A DNA stretch of 64,000 nt from RGIG9608 sp045612365 (GCA_045612365.1 JAZKYY010000011.1:1-64000), one strand, 5' to 3'. Counted from the first letter of the stretch, positions 8,209-17,654 are shown. Numbers and translations are program-made. Notes: a model not told the origin generated them from the letters alone.

Positions 8209-11200
8209 ATGGATTATAGAATTGGACTCGATATTGGCTCTACTACTATTAAATGTGTAGTTATAGATTCTGCAGAAAAAATCATTTTTAAATTATACAA
8301 ACGTCATAACGCAAAGATTTTGGAATCTTTAATTGAGGTGTTTGACGAGTTATATAATAATATGGGAGATAAGCATGTTTCTCTCGGTATAACTGGTTCG
8401 GTAGGTATGGGAATTGCAGAAAAATGTGGATTCCCATTCGTGCAAGAGGTTGTGGCTGCAACAAAGGCAATTAGGTATAAAGAAATTCAAGTTGCTACTA
8501 TGATAGACATTGGTGGCGAGGATGCTAAAGTAGTCTTTTTCAATAGCAATGGAGAAGCAGAAGATTTGCGAATGAATGGGAATTGTGCTGGTGGAACGGG
8601 TGCTTTTATCGATCAAATGGCAGTGATTCTATCAGAAAATATAAATTCGTTAAGTAACTTGGCAGCATGCTCAACTCGTACCTATCCTATTGCTTCACGT
8701 TGTGGTGTTTTTAGTAAGACCGATGTGCAGAATCTTATTGCTAAAAATGTTCCAAAAGAAGATGTTGCAGCCTCAATATTTAGAGCTATTGTAGTGCAGA
8801 CTATCATTACACTAGCTCACGGAGCCGAAATAAAACCTCCTATTTTATTTTGTGGAGGTCCTCTTACGTTTATCCCTGCTCTTAAAAATGAGTTCAAAGA
8901 TTTTCTTCATTTGAATGAAAGTGATATTGTTGAGATTGAGGAAAGTGAACTTATGCCTGCAATAGGAACAGCTATTGCTCACATTGAAACTAGAGAATGT
9001 CTACTATCGGATATTAATCAAACGATACGTCAGCAACTTTTAAAAACTGAAACCACTAGTCAATTGCCTCCATTGTTTTCCGGTGAGCAGGATTATGAAA
9101 AATGGAAGGCAAGGATTTGTTCTATGAATGCCAAACAGGTGCAACTTGTTGAAGGTTATGTAGAAGGGTGGCTTGGTGTTGATTCGGGTTCAACAACCAC
9201 GAAAGTTGTTGTAATTGATAAAGATGGGAATCTGCTTTTTAGGTACTATGCACCTAATTGTGGCAATCCAATTGTGGCAGTGAGAAGTGCTTTGGAACTT
9301 CTTAAGGCGGATTGTAAACAGCAAGGAACAATTCTTAATATAGTAGGCGCTTGTTCTACCGGGTATGGAGAGGATTTAATCAAATCTGCTTTCTCGTTAG
9401 ATTTTGGAATAATAGAAACGATAGCCCATTTTATTGCTGCTCAAACATTAGATCCTAATGTTTCGTTTATTCTTGATATTGGAGGTCAGGATATGAAGGC
9501 GATATTTGTTCATGAGGGTGTTATTGATAGAATTGAGATAAACGAGGCATGCTCGTCGGGATGTGGCTCGTTTTTAGAAACTTTTGCTCGCTCAACAGGT
9601 AATGATGTGGAGAATTTTGCACAACTAGCATGTAAGGCAAAAACTCCTTGCGACCTCGGTACAAGATGTACAGTGTTTATGAACTCTAAAGTAAAACAAG
9701 TGCTACGCGAGGGACATACTATTGAAGATATATCTGCAGGTCTTGCTTATTCAGTTGTACGCAATTGCTTGTATAAGGTGTTGAAAGTTACCAATGTTGA
9801 TTCGCTCGGGCAGAATATTGTTGTTCAGGGAGGAACAATGAAAAATGATGCTGTGGTCAAAGCGTTGGAAAATTTGACTGGAGCATGCGTAAGTCGTAGT
9901 GATTTTCCAGAACTTATGGGAGCCTATGGTTGTGCTATCTATGCTCGGAATCATACCTCTGCATCTAGCAATTTTCGGTTGCCGTCTATGCTTGTTGAAG
10001 CTGCAGATTTTACGACAAAAACTCTTCGTTGTCGTGGATGTGAAAATACTTGTGCAGTTTTGTCGTATCGCTTCGGTGGAGATCGGGTGTATTATAGTGG
10101 AAATCGTTGTGAAAAGTTTTTTAACAATTCAGGCGAAAAATCAGTTGTGGGTGATTCTATTTATGCCTATAAACAAAAGCAGTTATTCAAGCAAAGCAAA
10201 ACAGAAACGATACATAATGCGTTACGAATAGGAATTCCTCGTTCTCTAAACATTTGGGAAGATTTTCCTTTTTGGAATACTTTGTTTGAGCAATGTGGAT
10301 TTTCCGTAGTGCTTTCTGACGCAACCGAATTTGCGAAATATGAAAAATGTGCAGGTATGGTAATGTCCGATAATATATGTTTCCCTGCTAAAGTTGTTCA
10401 TAGTCATATCGTTAATCTTGAGCAAAAAGGTGTGGATAGAATATTTCTCCCTTTTGTTGTACATAGTAGAATGAATAATGGAGAAAATAGCTACAACTGT
10501 CCTATTGTAACGGGATATTCGGAAGTGGTGAAAAATGTACAGAGTATAAACGTGCCGCTCGATACTCCTACATTTTCTATGAAAGATAAAAAACTTTTTC
10601 GTAAGCAGTGTATTGCTTATCTAGCTTTGTTGGGAGTTGCTTGTAATAAAGCAGTTAAGGCATTCAATATTGCTGATAAATTTTACAATGATTATTCGGC
10701 AGATATAGCTGAACATTGTAAGCAGATACTTCACAAATCTCAATCAAATAACGAAATAACAATTTTGCTTGCAGGTCGTCCGTACCACAGCGATCCTCTT
10801 ATTCAGCACGACGTGGCAACGATGATTGCTAATATGGGGGTAAATGTTATTTCTGAAGATATAGTTCGGTGTGAAATGGAAGGAGATGTTTTAGACGAAA
10901 ATTTTGTTTCTCAATGGACCTATACAAATCGCATACTTCAAGCAGCTAGGTGGTGTGCATTGCAAGGGGTGGATGTTCAGTTTGTTGAAATGACTTCGTT
11001 TGGGTGTGGTCCTGATGCTTTTCTTACAGATGCTGTGCGTGATATTCTGAAAGAGGGCGGTAAGGCTTTGACACTAGTGAAACTTGATGATATAAATAAC
11101 ATCGGTTCGATGAAACTGCGTGTGAGGTCGCTTGTAGAGAGTATAAAAATTTCATCTAAAAAAACAGCTAAAGAACATCGCCAGTCAAGACCTCCGTATT

Positions 11201-12411
11201 ACGAAGAAAAAGATAGAGTGAAAAAGATTCTTATCCCATTTTTTACGCCATTTATATCGCCATTAATTCCTCCACTTATGGCAAACTTTGGGTATGATGT
11301 GGAGTGTTTGCCTATCAGTGATGAGAGTTCGGTAGAGTATGGACTAAAGTACGCAAACAATGAGGTTTGTTATCCAGCTACACTTGTTGTTGGTGATTTT
11401 ATAAAGGCACTAACAGAAGGTGCATATGAACCTAACAATGTGGCACTTGCCATGACACAGACGGGGGGGCAGTGTCGGGCGAGCAATTACCTTCCTCTCA
11501 TAAAACGAGCACTTATCGATGCAGGATTTTCTAATACACCAGTGATTTCAATTTCTTTTGGAAGCGGACTTCAAAATTATCAACCTGGATTCAGTGTGAA
11601 TTGGTTGAAATCAATTCCTGCAATTGTGCATACGATATTATTTTCTGACTTAATTGCAAAAATGTATTATGCAGCGGCAACAAGGGAAATCAGCAAGGGA
11701 AAGGCTTTGCAGTTGAAAAATAAATATCTCCATGAGGGAGGAATTTTGCTTCGTAAGGGCAAATGGAGAAATTTGCTTTCGCTCACTTCGGAGGCCGCCA
11801 ACGAGTTTAATGAATTGTGTAGCGATAAAATTTGTATGAAAGTTGGTGTTGTAGGTGAGATTTATCTTAAGTTTAATCCTTTTTCTCACAAAAATGTAAT
11901 CGAGTGGCTAATGGAACAAGGCGTAGAGATAGTTCCGCCTATTATGCTGGATTTCTTTGCCCAATTTTTTGTTAATAGAAAAACAAAAAAACAGTCGTTT
12001 ATTGCAAAGGATAACATTCCCGACTTTGTTTACGATATTTTATATGCCCAGTTAAAGCGTTTAATGCGTAAGTATGAGGATTCTGCGGCAACTTTTAGAT
12101 ATTTTACGCCTTTTAGTGATATATTTGACGAAGCAAAAGAAGTTTCCGATATTATCAACTTAAATACGCAGTTTGGCGAAGGATGGCTGTTGCCTGCTGA
12201 AATTGCTACTTACTATCGTAATGGAGTGAAAAATGTAATTTCGCTTCAGCCATTTGGCTGTATAGCCAATCACATTATCGAAAGAGGAATTGAAAAAAAA
12301 CTCAAAAAAATGTTCCCTCAATTAAATTTGCTATCTTTGGACTTCGATAGCGGAGTAAGCGATGTAAATGTAATCAATCGTTTACTATTGTTTGTTGATA
12401 ATTTGAAATAA
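8209..12411 (+). CDS. Fused acyl-CoA dehydratase activase / BcrA-BadF ATPase
   Basis: A 1400-residue protein. Two ASKHA ATPase modules lie at about residues 1-265 (phosphate loop LDIGSTTIK; the cluster-ligand motif NGNCAGGTGAF) and 320-590 (VDSGSTTTK; EACSSGCGSF). These resemble HgdC, the iron-sulfur ATPase that fires electrons into 2-hydroxyacyl-CoA dehydratases. The remaining 800 residues (DUF2229 and CoA-dehydratase-D-like regions) are Cys-rich, with motifs such as RCRGCENTC and RYFTPFSD. Long fused activases of this layout are known in Bacteroidetes and clostridia, but their substrate is not. No separate hgdA/hgdB genes lie nearby. A TetR regulator follows after 7 bases. Confidence 0.85.
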   Translation: MDYRIGLDIGSTTIKCVVIDSAEKIIFKLYKRHNAKILESLIEVFDELYNNMGDKHVSLGITGSVGMGIAEKCGFPFVQEVVAATKAIRYKEIQVATMIDIGGEDAKVVFFNSNGEAEDLRMNGNCAGGTGAFIDQMAVILSENINSLSNLAACSTRTYPIASRCGVFSKTDVQNLIAKNVPKEDVAASIFRAIVVQTIITLAHGAEIKPPILFCGGPLTFIPALKNEFKDFLHLNESDIVEIEESELMPAIGTAIAHIETRECLLSDINQTIRQQLLKTETTSQLPPLFSGEQDYEKWKARICSMNAKQVQLVEGYVEGWLGVDSGSTTTKVVVIDKDGNLLFRYYAPNCGNPIVAVRSALELLKADCKQQGTILNIVGACSTGYGEDLIKSAFSLDFGIIETIAHFIAAQTLDPNVSFILDIGGQDMKAIFVHEGVIDRIEINEACSSGCGSFLETFARSTGNDVENFAQLACKAKTPCDLGTRCTVFMNSKVKQVLREGHTIEDISAGLAYSVVRNCLYKVLKVTNVDSLGQNIVVQGGTMKNDAVVKALENLTGACVSRSDFPELMGAYGCAIYARNHTSASSNFRLPSMLVEAADFTTKTLRCRGCENTCAVLSYRFGGDRVYYSGNRCEKFFNNSGEKSVVGDSIYAYKQKQLFKQSKTETIHNALRIGIPRSLNIWEDFPFWNTLFEQCGFSVVLSDATEFAKYEKCAGMVMSDNICFPAKVVHSHIVNLEQKGVDRIFLPFVVHSRMNNGENSYNCPIVTGYSEVVKNVQSINVPLDTPTFSMKDKKLFRKQCIAYLALLGVACNKAVKAFNIADKFYNDYSADIAEHCKQILHKSQSNNEITILLAGRPYHSDPLIQHDVATMIANMGVNVISEDIVRCEMEGDVLDENFVSQWTYTNRILQAARWCALQGVDVQFVEMTSFGCGPDAFLTDAVRDILKEGGKALTLVKLDDINNIGSMKLRVRSLVESIKISSKKTAKEHRQSRPPYYEEKDRVKKILIPFFTPFISPLIPPLMANFGYDVECLPISDESSVEYGLKYANNEVCYPATLVVGDFIKALTEGAYEPNNVALAMTQTGGQCRASNYLPLIKRALIDAGFSNTPVISISFGSGLQNYQPGFSVNWLKSIPAIVHTILFSDLIAKMYYAAATREISKGKALQLKNKYLHEGGILLRKGKWRNLLSLTSEAANEFNELCSDKICMKVGVVGEIYLKFNPFSHKNVIEWLMEQGVEIVPPIMLDFFAQFFVNRKTKKQSFIAKDNIPDFVYDILYAQLKRLMRKYEDSAATFRYFTPFSDIFDEAKEVSDIINLNTQFGEGWLLPAEIATYYRNGVKNVISLQPFGCIANHIIERGIEKKLKKMFPQLNLLSLDFDSGVSDVNVINRLLLFVDNLK

Positions 12412-12418
12412 TTTAACC

Positions 12419-13006
12419 ATGGAAAATAAAATTATACAAGCAGCTAAAGAAACCTTCCTGAAAAAAGGTTACAAAGAAACAAATATGAGCGATATAGCAG
12501 CCGCTGTCGGGCTTACTCGTCCGGCAATGCATTATTATTTTCGCACAAAAGAGCGACTGTTTCAGGCTGTGTTTGGTGAAATATTACTTTCTTTTCTTCC
12601 TAAAATAAAAGATCTTATCAATGCAAATATTCCATTGGAGGAAAAAATTGGTAAAATTGTAGATGAGTATTTTGTTATTTTGACGGAAACTCCCGAATTG
12701 CCATTGTTTTTGATGAAGGAGGCAACTCGTGATTTTGATGCCTTTGTAAAAGTTGCTATAGGAAGTAATATTGTGGAGTTGGGCAATAATGTTTTCAGTG
12801 CTATTGAGGAAGAAATGGCTGCTGGCAGAATCAAAAGAGTGCCGCTTATTGAGATTTTTTATACATTTTATGGTTTAGTAACAGTGCCTTTTATGACGCT
12901 TTCTGTTGCTACGCAAGTATTTGGAGAAGAAAATGTTACGAATACGATCAATAACCAATGGAAATCTCGCATTATCAACTATGTAACATTGTTGTTGAAG
13001 CCATAA
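12419..13006 (+). CDS. TetR/AcrR-family regulator
   Basis: A 195-residue protein whose first 50 residues form the TetR helix-turn-helix (AAKETFLKKGYKETNM, then VGLTRPAMHYYF). The rest is a helical ligand-binding domain. It lies 7 bases after the activase gene and is almost certainly co-transcribed, so it may be an autogenous regulator of that operon. Ligand unknown. Confidence 0.88.
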   Translation: MENKIIQAAKETFLKKGYKETNMSDIAAAVGLTRPAMHYYFRTKERLFQAVFGEILLSFLPKIKDLINANIPLEEKIGKIVDEYFVILTETPELPLFLMKEATRDFDAFVKVAIGSNIVELGNNVFSAIEEEMAAGRIKRVPLIEIFYTFYGLVTVPFMTLSVATQVFGEENVTNTINNQWKSRIINYVTLLLKP

Positions 13007-13047
13007 GCCATAATTAAACGCATATTAGAAAAAATAGAATAAAATAG

Positions 13048-13077
13048 TTGCTCTTTTTTAGAAAAACGTTACTTTTG
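13048..13077 (+). promoter_or_regulatory. Promoter of the TPP-controlled TonB receptor
   Basis: TTG (13048-13050), 19-base spacer, TACTTTTG (13070-13077); it starts transcription just before the riboswitch. Confidence 0.65.
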
Positions 13078-13102
13078 CCGTCGGTTTTTGCACGAAGCAA
13101 AA

Positions 13103-13182
13103 GCACAATGGGGTGCCTTAAAATTTCAGGCTGAGATCATACCCTTTGAACCTGCCCGGGTAATTCCGAGAAGGGAAAAGAG
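13103..13182 (+). promoter_or_regulatory. TPP (THI-element) riboswitch
   Basis: The conserved order is present: GGGGTGCC, then GGCTGAGATCATACCC, TTGAACCTG, CCGGGTAATTCCG and AGGGA. CTGAGA is the pyrimidine-sensing loop and the latter block the pyrophosphate-sensing side. It lies in the leader of the TonB receptor gene, with about 70 bases between its end and the ATG. No strong terminator hairpin is visible in between, so control may be at translation initiation. Confidence 0.93.
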
Positions 13183-13252
13183 ACAAAATCTTTCAGTTTT
13201 TTTATTTGTAAGCCCTCATTGCAATTTTTAATTTTTTAACAAACAAATTGCT

Positions 13253-15508
13253 ATGAGAAAAAAAAATGTATTGGTTGCTGCAATGCAACTTGCGGTGTGT
13301 GCCTCCGCATTGGCACAAGTGGTAAACGATTCGGTGATGCGGAATGTGGATTTGGACGAAGTAACAGTCATTTCCTCGCGTTTTGGTAATGAGCATTCGC
13401 TCAGTAAAACATCATTGCTTGCTCATGATTTGCAAAAGCAAAATATGGGCGAAAATCTGCCATTTTTATTGCAAAAAACACCTTCGTTGGTGGTAACGAG
13501 CGACGATGGGCTTGGTGTTGGTTATACCTATTTTAGAGTGCGAGGGACCGACCAAAGTCGCATCAATATGACCATCAATGGTATTCCGCTTAACGATAGT
13601 GAAAGTCAATCGGTGTTTTGGGTAAATATGACCGATATGGTGGGCAGTATGAGTAAAATGGATGTGCAACGAGGAGTTGGTACGTCGGTTAATGGTTCGG
13701 CTGCGTTTGGAGCTTCGGTAAATATGCAAACAGAAATTGTTCACCAAAAACCTTATGCAGAAATTGCTTTCAATGGTGGAAGCTACAATACGTTTCGCGA
13801 AAGTGTGAAAGTGGGAACGGGACTTTTGAAACATGGTTTTTCTGTTGATGCTCGTTACTCCAAAGTGAATAGTAATGGCTACATTGACCATGCTAAGTCT
13901 GATTTGCATTCGTACTTCGTTTCGGGTGCTTGGTATGGTGTAAATACGATGGTGAAATTGCTCGCTTTTGGCGGAAAAGAAAAAACGGGCATTGCGTGGG
14001 ATGGTGTTTCTCCATCGATGTGGCGTGACAATCCTCGTTACAATGGAGCAGGAGAGTATACGGATGAAAAAGGTGTTCTTCGGTATTACGACAACAATAC
14101 CGATAATTATTTTCAGCAACATTATCAGGCGCATGTTTCGCATATTTTTAGCCAGAAATGGAGCATAAATGCGGCATTGCACTATACTCGTGGAGATGGT
14201 TATACCGAGCAAGTAAAGTATGCCAAACTGAAAGATTATGCTCTGTCGACTTACATTGATAAAAATGGCGATGAGGTGAAAAAATCGAATTTAGTTCGTA
14301 GGAAGTATCTTTTGAATGATTTTTACGGGGAAAGTATTGCAGCGCATTATGCATCGAAATCGGTGATATTGGATTTTGGTGCTGCGGCAAATAATTATAC
14401 GGGAGTTCATTATGGACAAGTGCTGAAGATGTTGGATGAAAATTATCCAAATGCTATTGAAAATTACGAATATTATCGTAACAGAGGAGATAAACTCGAC
14501 GCAAATGTTTTTGCCAAAGCAAATTGGGAAATTGTTAAGGGGCTTAATCTCTATGGCGATTTGCAATATCGTTTTGTCGATTATCGCCTTTCGGGAGTGA
14601 ACGATGAAGATTTAGGAGAAATTGATTTTCATGAACAGTTCCATTTCTTTAACCCAAAGGCAGGAATTTCGTATTCAAACAAAGGTCATAATGTTTATGC
14701 TACTTTTGCAATGGCTAACCGTGAGCCGACTCGAAAAAACTATACTGAATGTGGACCAAATGACCAACCTCGTCCCGAAACACTTTACGACTATGAGTTG
14801 GGCTATTCTTACTCACACCGAATTTTTACTACTGGAGTAAATTTCTATTTTATGGATTATGATAATCAACTTGTACTTACAGGAAAACTTTCTGACACAG
14901 GAGCAGCACTTACTCGCAATGTAAAAGACAGTTATCGTATGGGAATCGAACTTTTGGCGGGGGTGAAAATTGCAAAATGTTTGCGTTGGGATGTGAATTT
15001 GACTTTGAGCCAAAATAAAATTCTGAATTATACGGATTGGGTGGATGATTGGTATGCCGACTGGAGCGACCCTAATGTAATTGCTACTTCTGGACAAGTG
15101 GAAGTAGAATATGGAAAGGTGGATATTGCTTTTTCTCCCAATGTGCTTGTCGGTAGTGTAGTAACGTTTGATATGAGTGGTTTTTCTGCAGCTTTTCAAA
15201 CTAATTTTGTAGGAAGTCAGTATCTCGATAATACAATGAATAAGGCGTCAAAACTTCCTGCTTATTGCGTCAATAATTTGGGATTGTCTTATTGTTTGCC
15301 GTTAAAGAAAGTTGTAAGAGATATTACATTCCGTGTGCAAATGAACAATCTCTTCAATGCAAAATATGTGTCGAACGGTTGGAGTTACAGTTATTTTGAA
15401 GGAGCTGATGCCAATGGAGAATTCTCTCGCGAAAATCAAAAATACGATGTCGGCTATTACGCCCAAGCACCATTTAATATCCACGCTGGATTTGTAGTGA
15501 GGTTTTGA
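13253..15508 (+). CDS. TonB-dependent outer-membrane receptor, probable thiamin transporter
   Basis: A 751-residue protein. Signal peptide about residues 1-22 (ending SALAQ), a TonB-box-like region (DLDEVTVISSR, about 32-42), a plug domain to about residue 150 (FRVRGTDQSRINMTINGIPLND), then a 22-strand-type barrel ending in a Phe (FVVRF). No carboxypeptidase-like N-terminal domain, so it is not SusC-like. The TPP riboswitch upstream indicates that the cargo is thiamin or a thiamin precursor; Bacteroides species are known to use TPP-regulated outer-membrane receptors. Repressed by TPP, by inference. Ends at an intrinsic terminator. Confidence 0.88.
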   Translation: MRKKNVLVAAMQLAVCASALAQVVNDSVMRNVDLDEVTVISSRFGNEHSLSKTSLLAHDLQKQNMGENLPFLLQKTPSLVVTSDDGLGVGYTYFRVRGTDQSRINMTINGIPLNDSESQSVFWVNMTDMVGSMSKMDVQRGVGTSVNGSAAFGASVNMQTEIVHQKPYAEIAFNGGSYNTFRESVKVGTGLLKHGFSVDARYSKVNSNGYIDHAKSDLHSYFVSGAWYGVNTMVKLLAFGGKEKTGIAWDGVSPSMWRDNPRYNGAGEYTDEKGVLRYYDNNTDNYFQQHYQAHVSHIFSQKWSINAALHYTRGDGYTEQVKYAKLKDYALSTYIDKNGDEVKKSNLVRRKYLLNDFYGESIAAHYASKSVILDFGAAANNYTGVHYGQVLKMLDENYPNAIENYEYYRNRGDKLDANVFAKANWEIVKGLNLYGDLQYRFVDYRLSGVNDEDLGEIDFHEQFHFFNPKAGISYSNKGHNVYATFAMANREPTRKNYTECGPNDQPRPETLYDYELGYSYSHRIFTTGVNFYFMDYDNQLVLTGKLSDTGAALTRNVKDSYRMGIELLAGVKIAKCLRWDVNLTLSQNKILNYTDWVDDWYADWSDPNVIATSGQVEVEYGKVDIAFSPNVLVGSVVTFDMSGFSAAFQTNFVGSQYLDNTMNKASKLPAYCVNNLGLSYCLPLKKVVRDITFRVQMNNLFNAKYVSNGWSYSYFEGADANGEFSRENQKYDVGYYAQAPFNIHAGFVVRF

Positions 15509-15519
15509 TGATATATTAC

Positions 15520-15552
15520 AAAAAAGGAAGATGTGAAGTTTTCCTTTTTTTT
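15520..15552 (+). terminator. Terminator of TonB receptor
   Basis: AAAAAAGGAA (15520-15529) and TTCCTTTTTT (15541-15550) form a ten-pair stem with a T-run. Confidence 0.75.
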
Positions 15553-15562
15553 GTTATTTTTG
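15532..15562 (+). promoter_or_regulatory. Candidate promoter of rod-like RNA 1
   Basis: TATTTTTG (15555-15562) is a perfect -7 box; TGTG (15532-15535), 19 bases upstream, is a weak -33. The -7 box and the next three bases (CTG) are identical at the second RNA (52100-52110). Confidence 0.45.
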
Positions 15563-15567
15563 CTGCC

Positions 15568-15803
15568 GAAATAAAAAAATAGTTGCCTATGGTATAAAAA
15601 AGTGTGTTTAATACACATGTCTTGAAATTTTTTGGAAAAGCGTTATAACTTATCGTCTTGCTGTTGAAAACTTCGACAATTTTCATAAGCTACCAAGAGT
15701 AAAGTTGTAAACGCTCACGTAATGATACGTGGGCTTTACTCATATTTGGTAGCACGGCAGTCGAAGGCCTCAACAGTAAATAGAGTTTAGTCTGCGTTTT
15801 TTT
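15568..15803 (+). ncRNA. Rod-like structured RNA, copy 1 (6S-like class)
   Basis: Fully nested helices form one long rod: CTGTTG (15661-15666) with CAACAG (15771-15776); CTTCGAC (15671) with GTCGAAG (15760); GCTACCAA (15689) with TTGGTAGC (15746); GAGTAAAG (15697) with CTTTACTC (15734); GCTCACGT (15713) with ACGTGGGC (15727). A weak hairpin (CAGTAAA/TTTAGTCTG) and seven T end it near 15803. The upper half matches the RNA at 52113-52309 in sequence and structure. A free-standing rod with bulges is the architecture of 6S RNA; Bacteroidales-1 and 6S-Flavo are other candidate families. The 5' end is inferred from the promoter. Confidence 0.6.
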
Positions 15804-15842
15804 ATATGTGTATTTTTTGAAATTTTTAGATAAGACTAAACT
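15784..15842. repeat. Perfect 10-bp inverted repeat between RNA 1 and VWA gene
   Basis: GAGTTTAGTC (15784-15793) and GACTAAACTC (15833-15842). The left arm overlaps the terminator region of the RNA and the right arm is 33 bases before the ATG, so pairing would compete with the terminator stem in a read-through transcript. Confidence 0.6.
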
Positions 15843-15875
15843 CTCAAAAATGTATTTATTTAAAAATTTAAAGCA

Positions 15876-17543
15876 ATGAAAATAAAAAACTTAATATTAT
15901 TATTTTTTCTTTGTGCAACAATATCATTGTTTGCACAAAATGAACCTAAGAATTATATAGAAGGTAAATTCGAAGTTAAGCTAAATGTTACTGGTGATGA
16001 TTATGATTATACTTTAACAGAGGTAACTTCTAAGGGAGTTAAATTTAAATCTCAAGGATATTATTTAGGGAAAGAGGAACATGATGGATTTGTGAAACTT
16101 ACTTTTTCAGATGCTAACATTCCTTGTTCAGGAGCAATGGATTTTTACAAGCAAGATGAAACAGGAAGATGGCAACGTGATAGTGAGGTAAAGGCAGGTA
16201 CTGCATCATTTTCAAGTACAAAATCTATGGTAGTAATGTTGGTGTTAGATTGTAGTAATTCTTTAGGTGACGATTTTTCAAAAATTAAAGATTATGCTAA
16301 ACAATTTATTTCGACACTTGGGACACAATCTGGTCATGTAGGAAACATTCATGTTGGAGTTGTTGGTTTTAGCGGAATGAAACAAACGTTTGTAAAAAAG
16401 CCAATCCCACTCAATTCGCTTGCAAGAGTAGAAGAATTAAATGCTTATATCAATAACTTAAGACAAGGACCGCAAACGGCTCTATATTACGCAATGCATA
16501 AAGGTCTTGATGTTATCGAAGAACATGTTTCTTTAGCTAAAAATGCTTATTCTAATTTTAATTTTAATGGTGCGTTTTTAGTAACATTTACCGATGGATT
16601 GGATAATGCTTCTCGTGATCCTAAAATCGGTGTTCCTGCTAATGGCGAAAACAATCCATATTATAAATACGTAAAGAATATTATTTCAACTAAACAAATA
16701 CAAAATAAGTATGTCAATAGTTATATGGTTGCATTACAAGGACAAGATGTTTTAGACATAAACACATTTACAATTCCTTTGAAAAAACTGGCTTCGAATG
16801 ACAATCAATTCTTTTTAGCAAAACATGGTCAATTTGATGCAGTTCAAGAAGCATTTAAGAGAATTGCTTCTAATTTAGTGCAACAGTGGATTGATTTGAA
16901 TTGTTACATAAATCCTGCTTTTAACGGAAAATGTCGTTGGGTATTAAGATGTAATGATGAGCCTGAACCAGAACCCGAACCTACCCCAGCACCGAAAGTT
17001 ACATCAAAACCTTACAAGAAAAGTTTAGGTATTGTTGCAGGTAACTTACTCGGACTTTCGTATAAGTATGTTTCTCCATATAAGAAGTTTGCTTATCAGA
17101 TGGATTTAGGAGGTAGATATGTAAGTGGAGATGATTATGTTTTTGGTGACGCTTATAATTTTTCCATAACAAGTTATTTCCAGGGATGGTCATTAGAGAT
17201 GAATCACAACTTTTTATATCAAGGTCATATCAAAAGATGGAATAACTATTGTTTAGACATCTTTTTAGGTGGAGGTTTTAGTTTTGGTGGTCTATTTGGA
17301 GGATATGAGAATACTTATAAATATTCTGATGGTGGATATGAAGAAGTTTATGCCGATAATCTTGGTGTGAAGGTAGGGTTGAATACAATGCTTGGAATGG
17401 AGTTTATGTTTGAAAGAATACCTTTGGCTTTGCAATTGGACTTTAGACCAGGGTATGGATTTTATTTTAATTTTGATACTTATAATATGTATCCTTCCTT
17501 TTTTGATTATGCAATTACAGCAAGTGTGAGATATACGTGGTAA
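15876..17543 (+). CDS. Exported VWA-domain protein with C-terminal outer-membrane barrel-like domain
   Basis: A 555-residue protein. Signal peptide residues 1-21 (LFAQ); a von Willebrand A domain about 117-345 with the MIDAS motif DCSNS (125-129) and a later TFTDGLDN; a Glu-Pro linker (about 364-375, PEPEPEPTPAP); and a C-terminal 175-residue region with alternating aromatic/hydrophobic strands (FAYQMDLGGRYV, SLEMNHNFLYQ, LALQLDFRPGYG) ending in YTW, like an eight-strand outer-membrane barrel. A metal-dependent adhesion domain tethered to a barrel is plausible. It lies 72 bases after rod-like RNA 1. No homologue recognised by name. Confidence 0.75.
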   Translation: MKIKNLILLFFLCATISLFAQNEPKNYIEGKFEVKLNVTGDDYDYTLTEVTSKGVKFKSQGYYLGKEEHDGFVKLTFSDANIPCSGAMDFYKQDETGRWQRDSEVKAGTASFSSTKSMVVMLVLDCSNSLGDDFSKIKDYAKQFISTLGTQSGHVGNIHVGVVGFSGMKQTFVKKPIPLNSLARVEELNAYINNLRQGPQTALYYAMHKGLDVIEEHVSLAKNAYSNFNFNGAFLVTFTDGLDNASRDPKIGVPANGENNPYYKYVKNIISTKQIQNKYVNSYMVALQGQDVLDINTFTIPLKKLASNDNQFFLAKHGQFDAVQEAFKRIASNLVQQWIDLNCYINPAFNGKCRWVLRCNDEPEPEPEPTPAPKVTSKPYKKSLGIVAGNLLGLSYKYVSPYKKFAYQMDLGGRYVSGDDYVFGDAYNFSITSYFQGWSLEMNHNFLYQGHIKRWNNYCLDIFLGGGFSFGGLFGGYENTYKYSDGGYEEVYADNLGVKVGLNTMLGMEFMFERIPLALQLDFRPGYGFYFNFDTYNMYPSFFDYAITASVRYTW

Positions 17544-17562
17544 GTACACTTTCTCTAAAAAT

Positions 17563-17606
17563 AAAAAAGATAGGAATTCTGAAAGGGATTCCTATCTTTT
17601 TTATTT
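17563..17606 (+). terminator. Terminator of VWA gene
   Basis: AAAAGATAGGAAT and ATTCCTATCTTTT arms with a short loop, then T-rich sequence. Confidence 0.85.
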
Positions 17607-17637
17607 TTCACATTTCTAATGGTGTCATTTTGCTAAA

Positions 17638-17654
17638 AAGAGCGTATCGCTCTT
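17638..17654. repeat. Perfect short hairpin at edge of recombinase remnant
   Basis: AAGAGCG-TAT-CGCTCTT, directly before the remnant; possibly an element-end or recombination scar. Confidence 0.4.
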
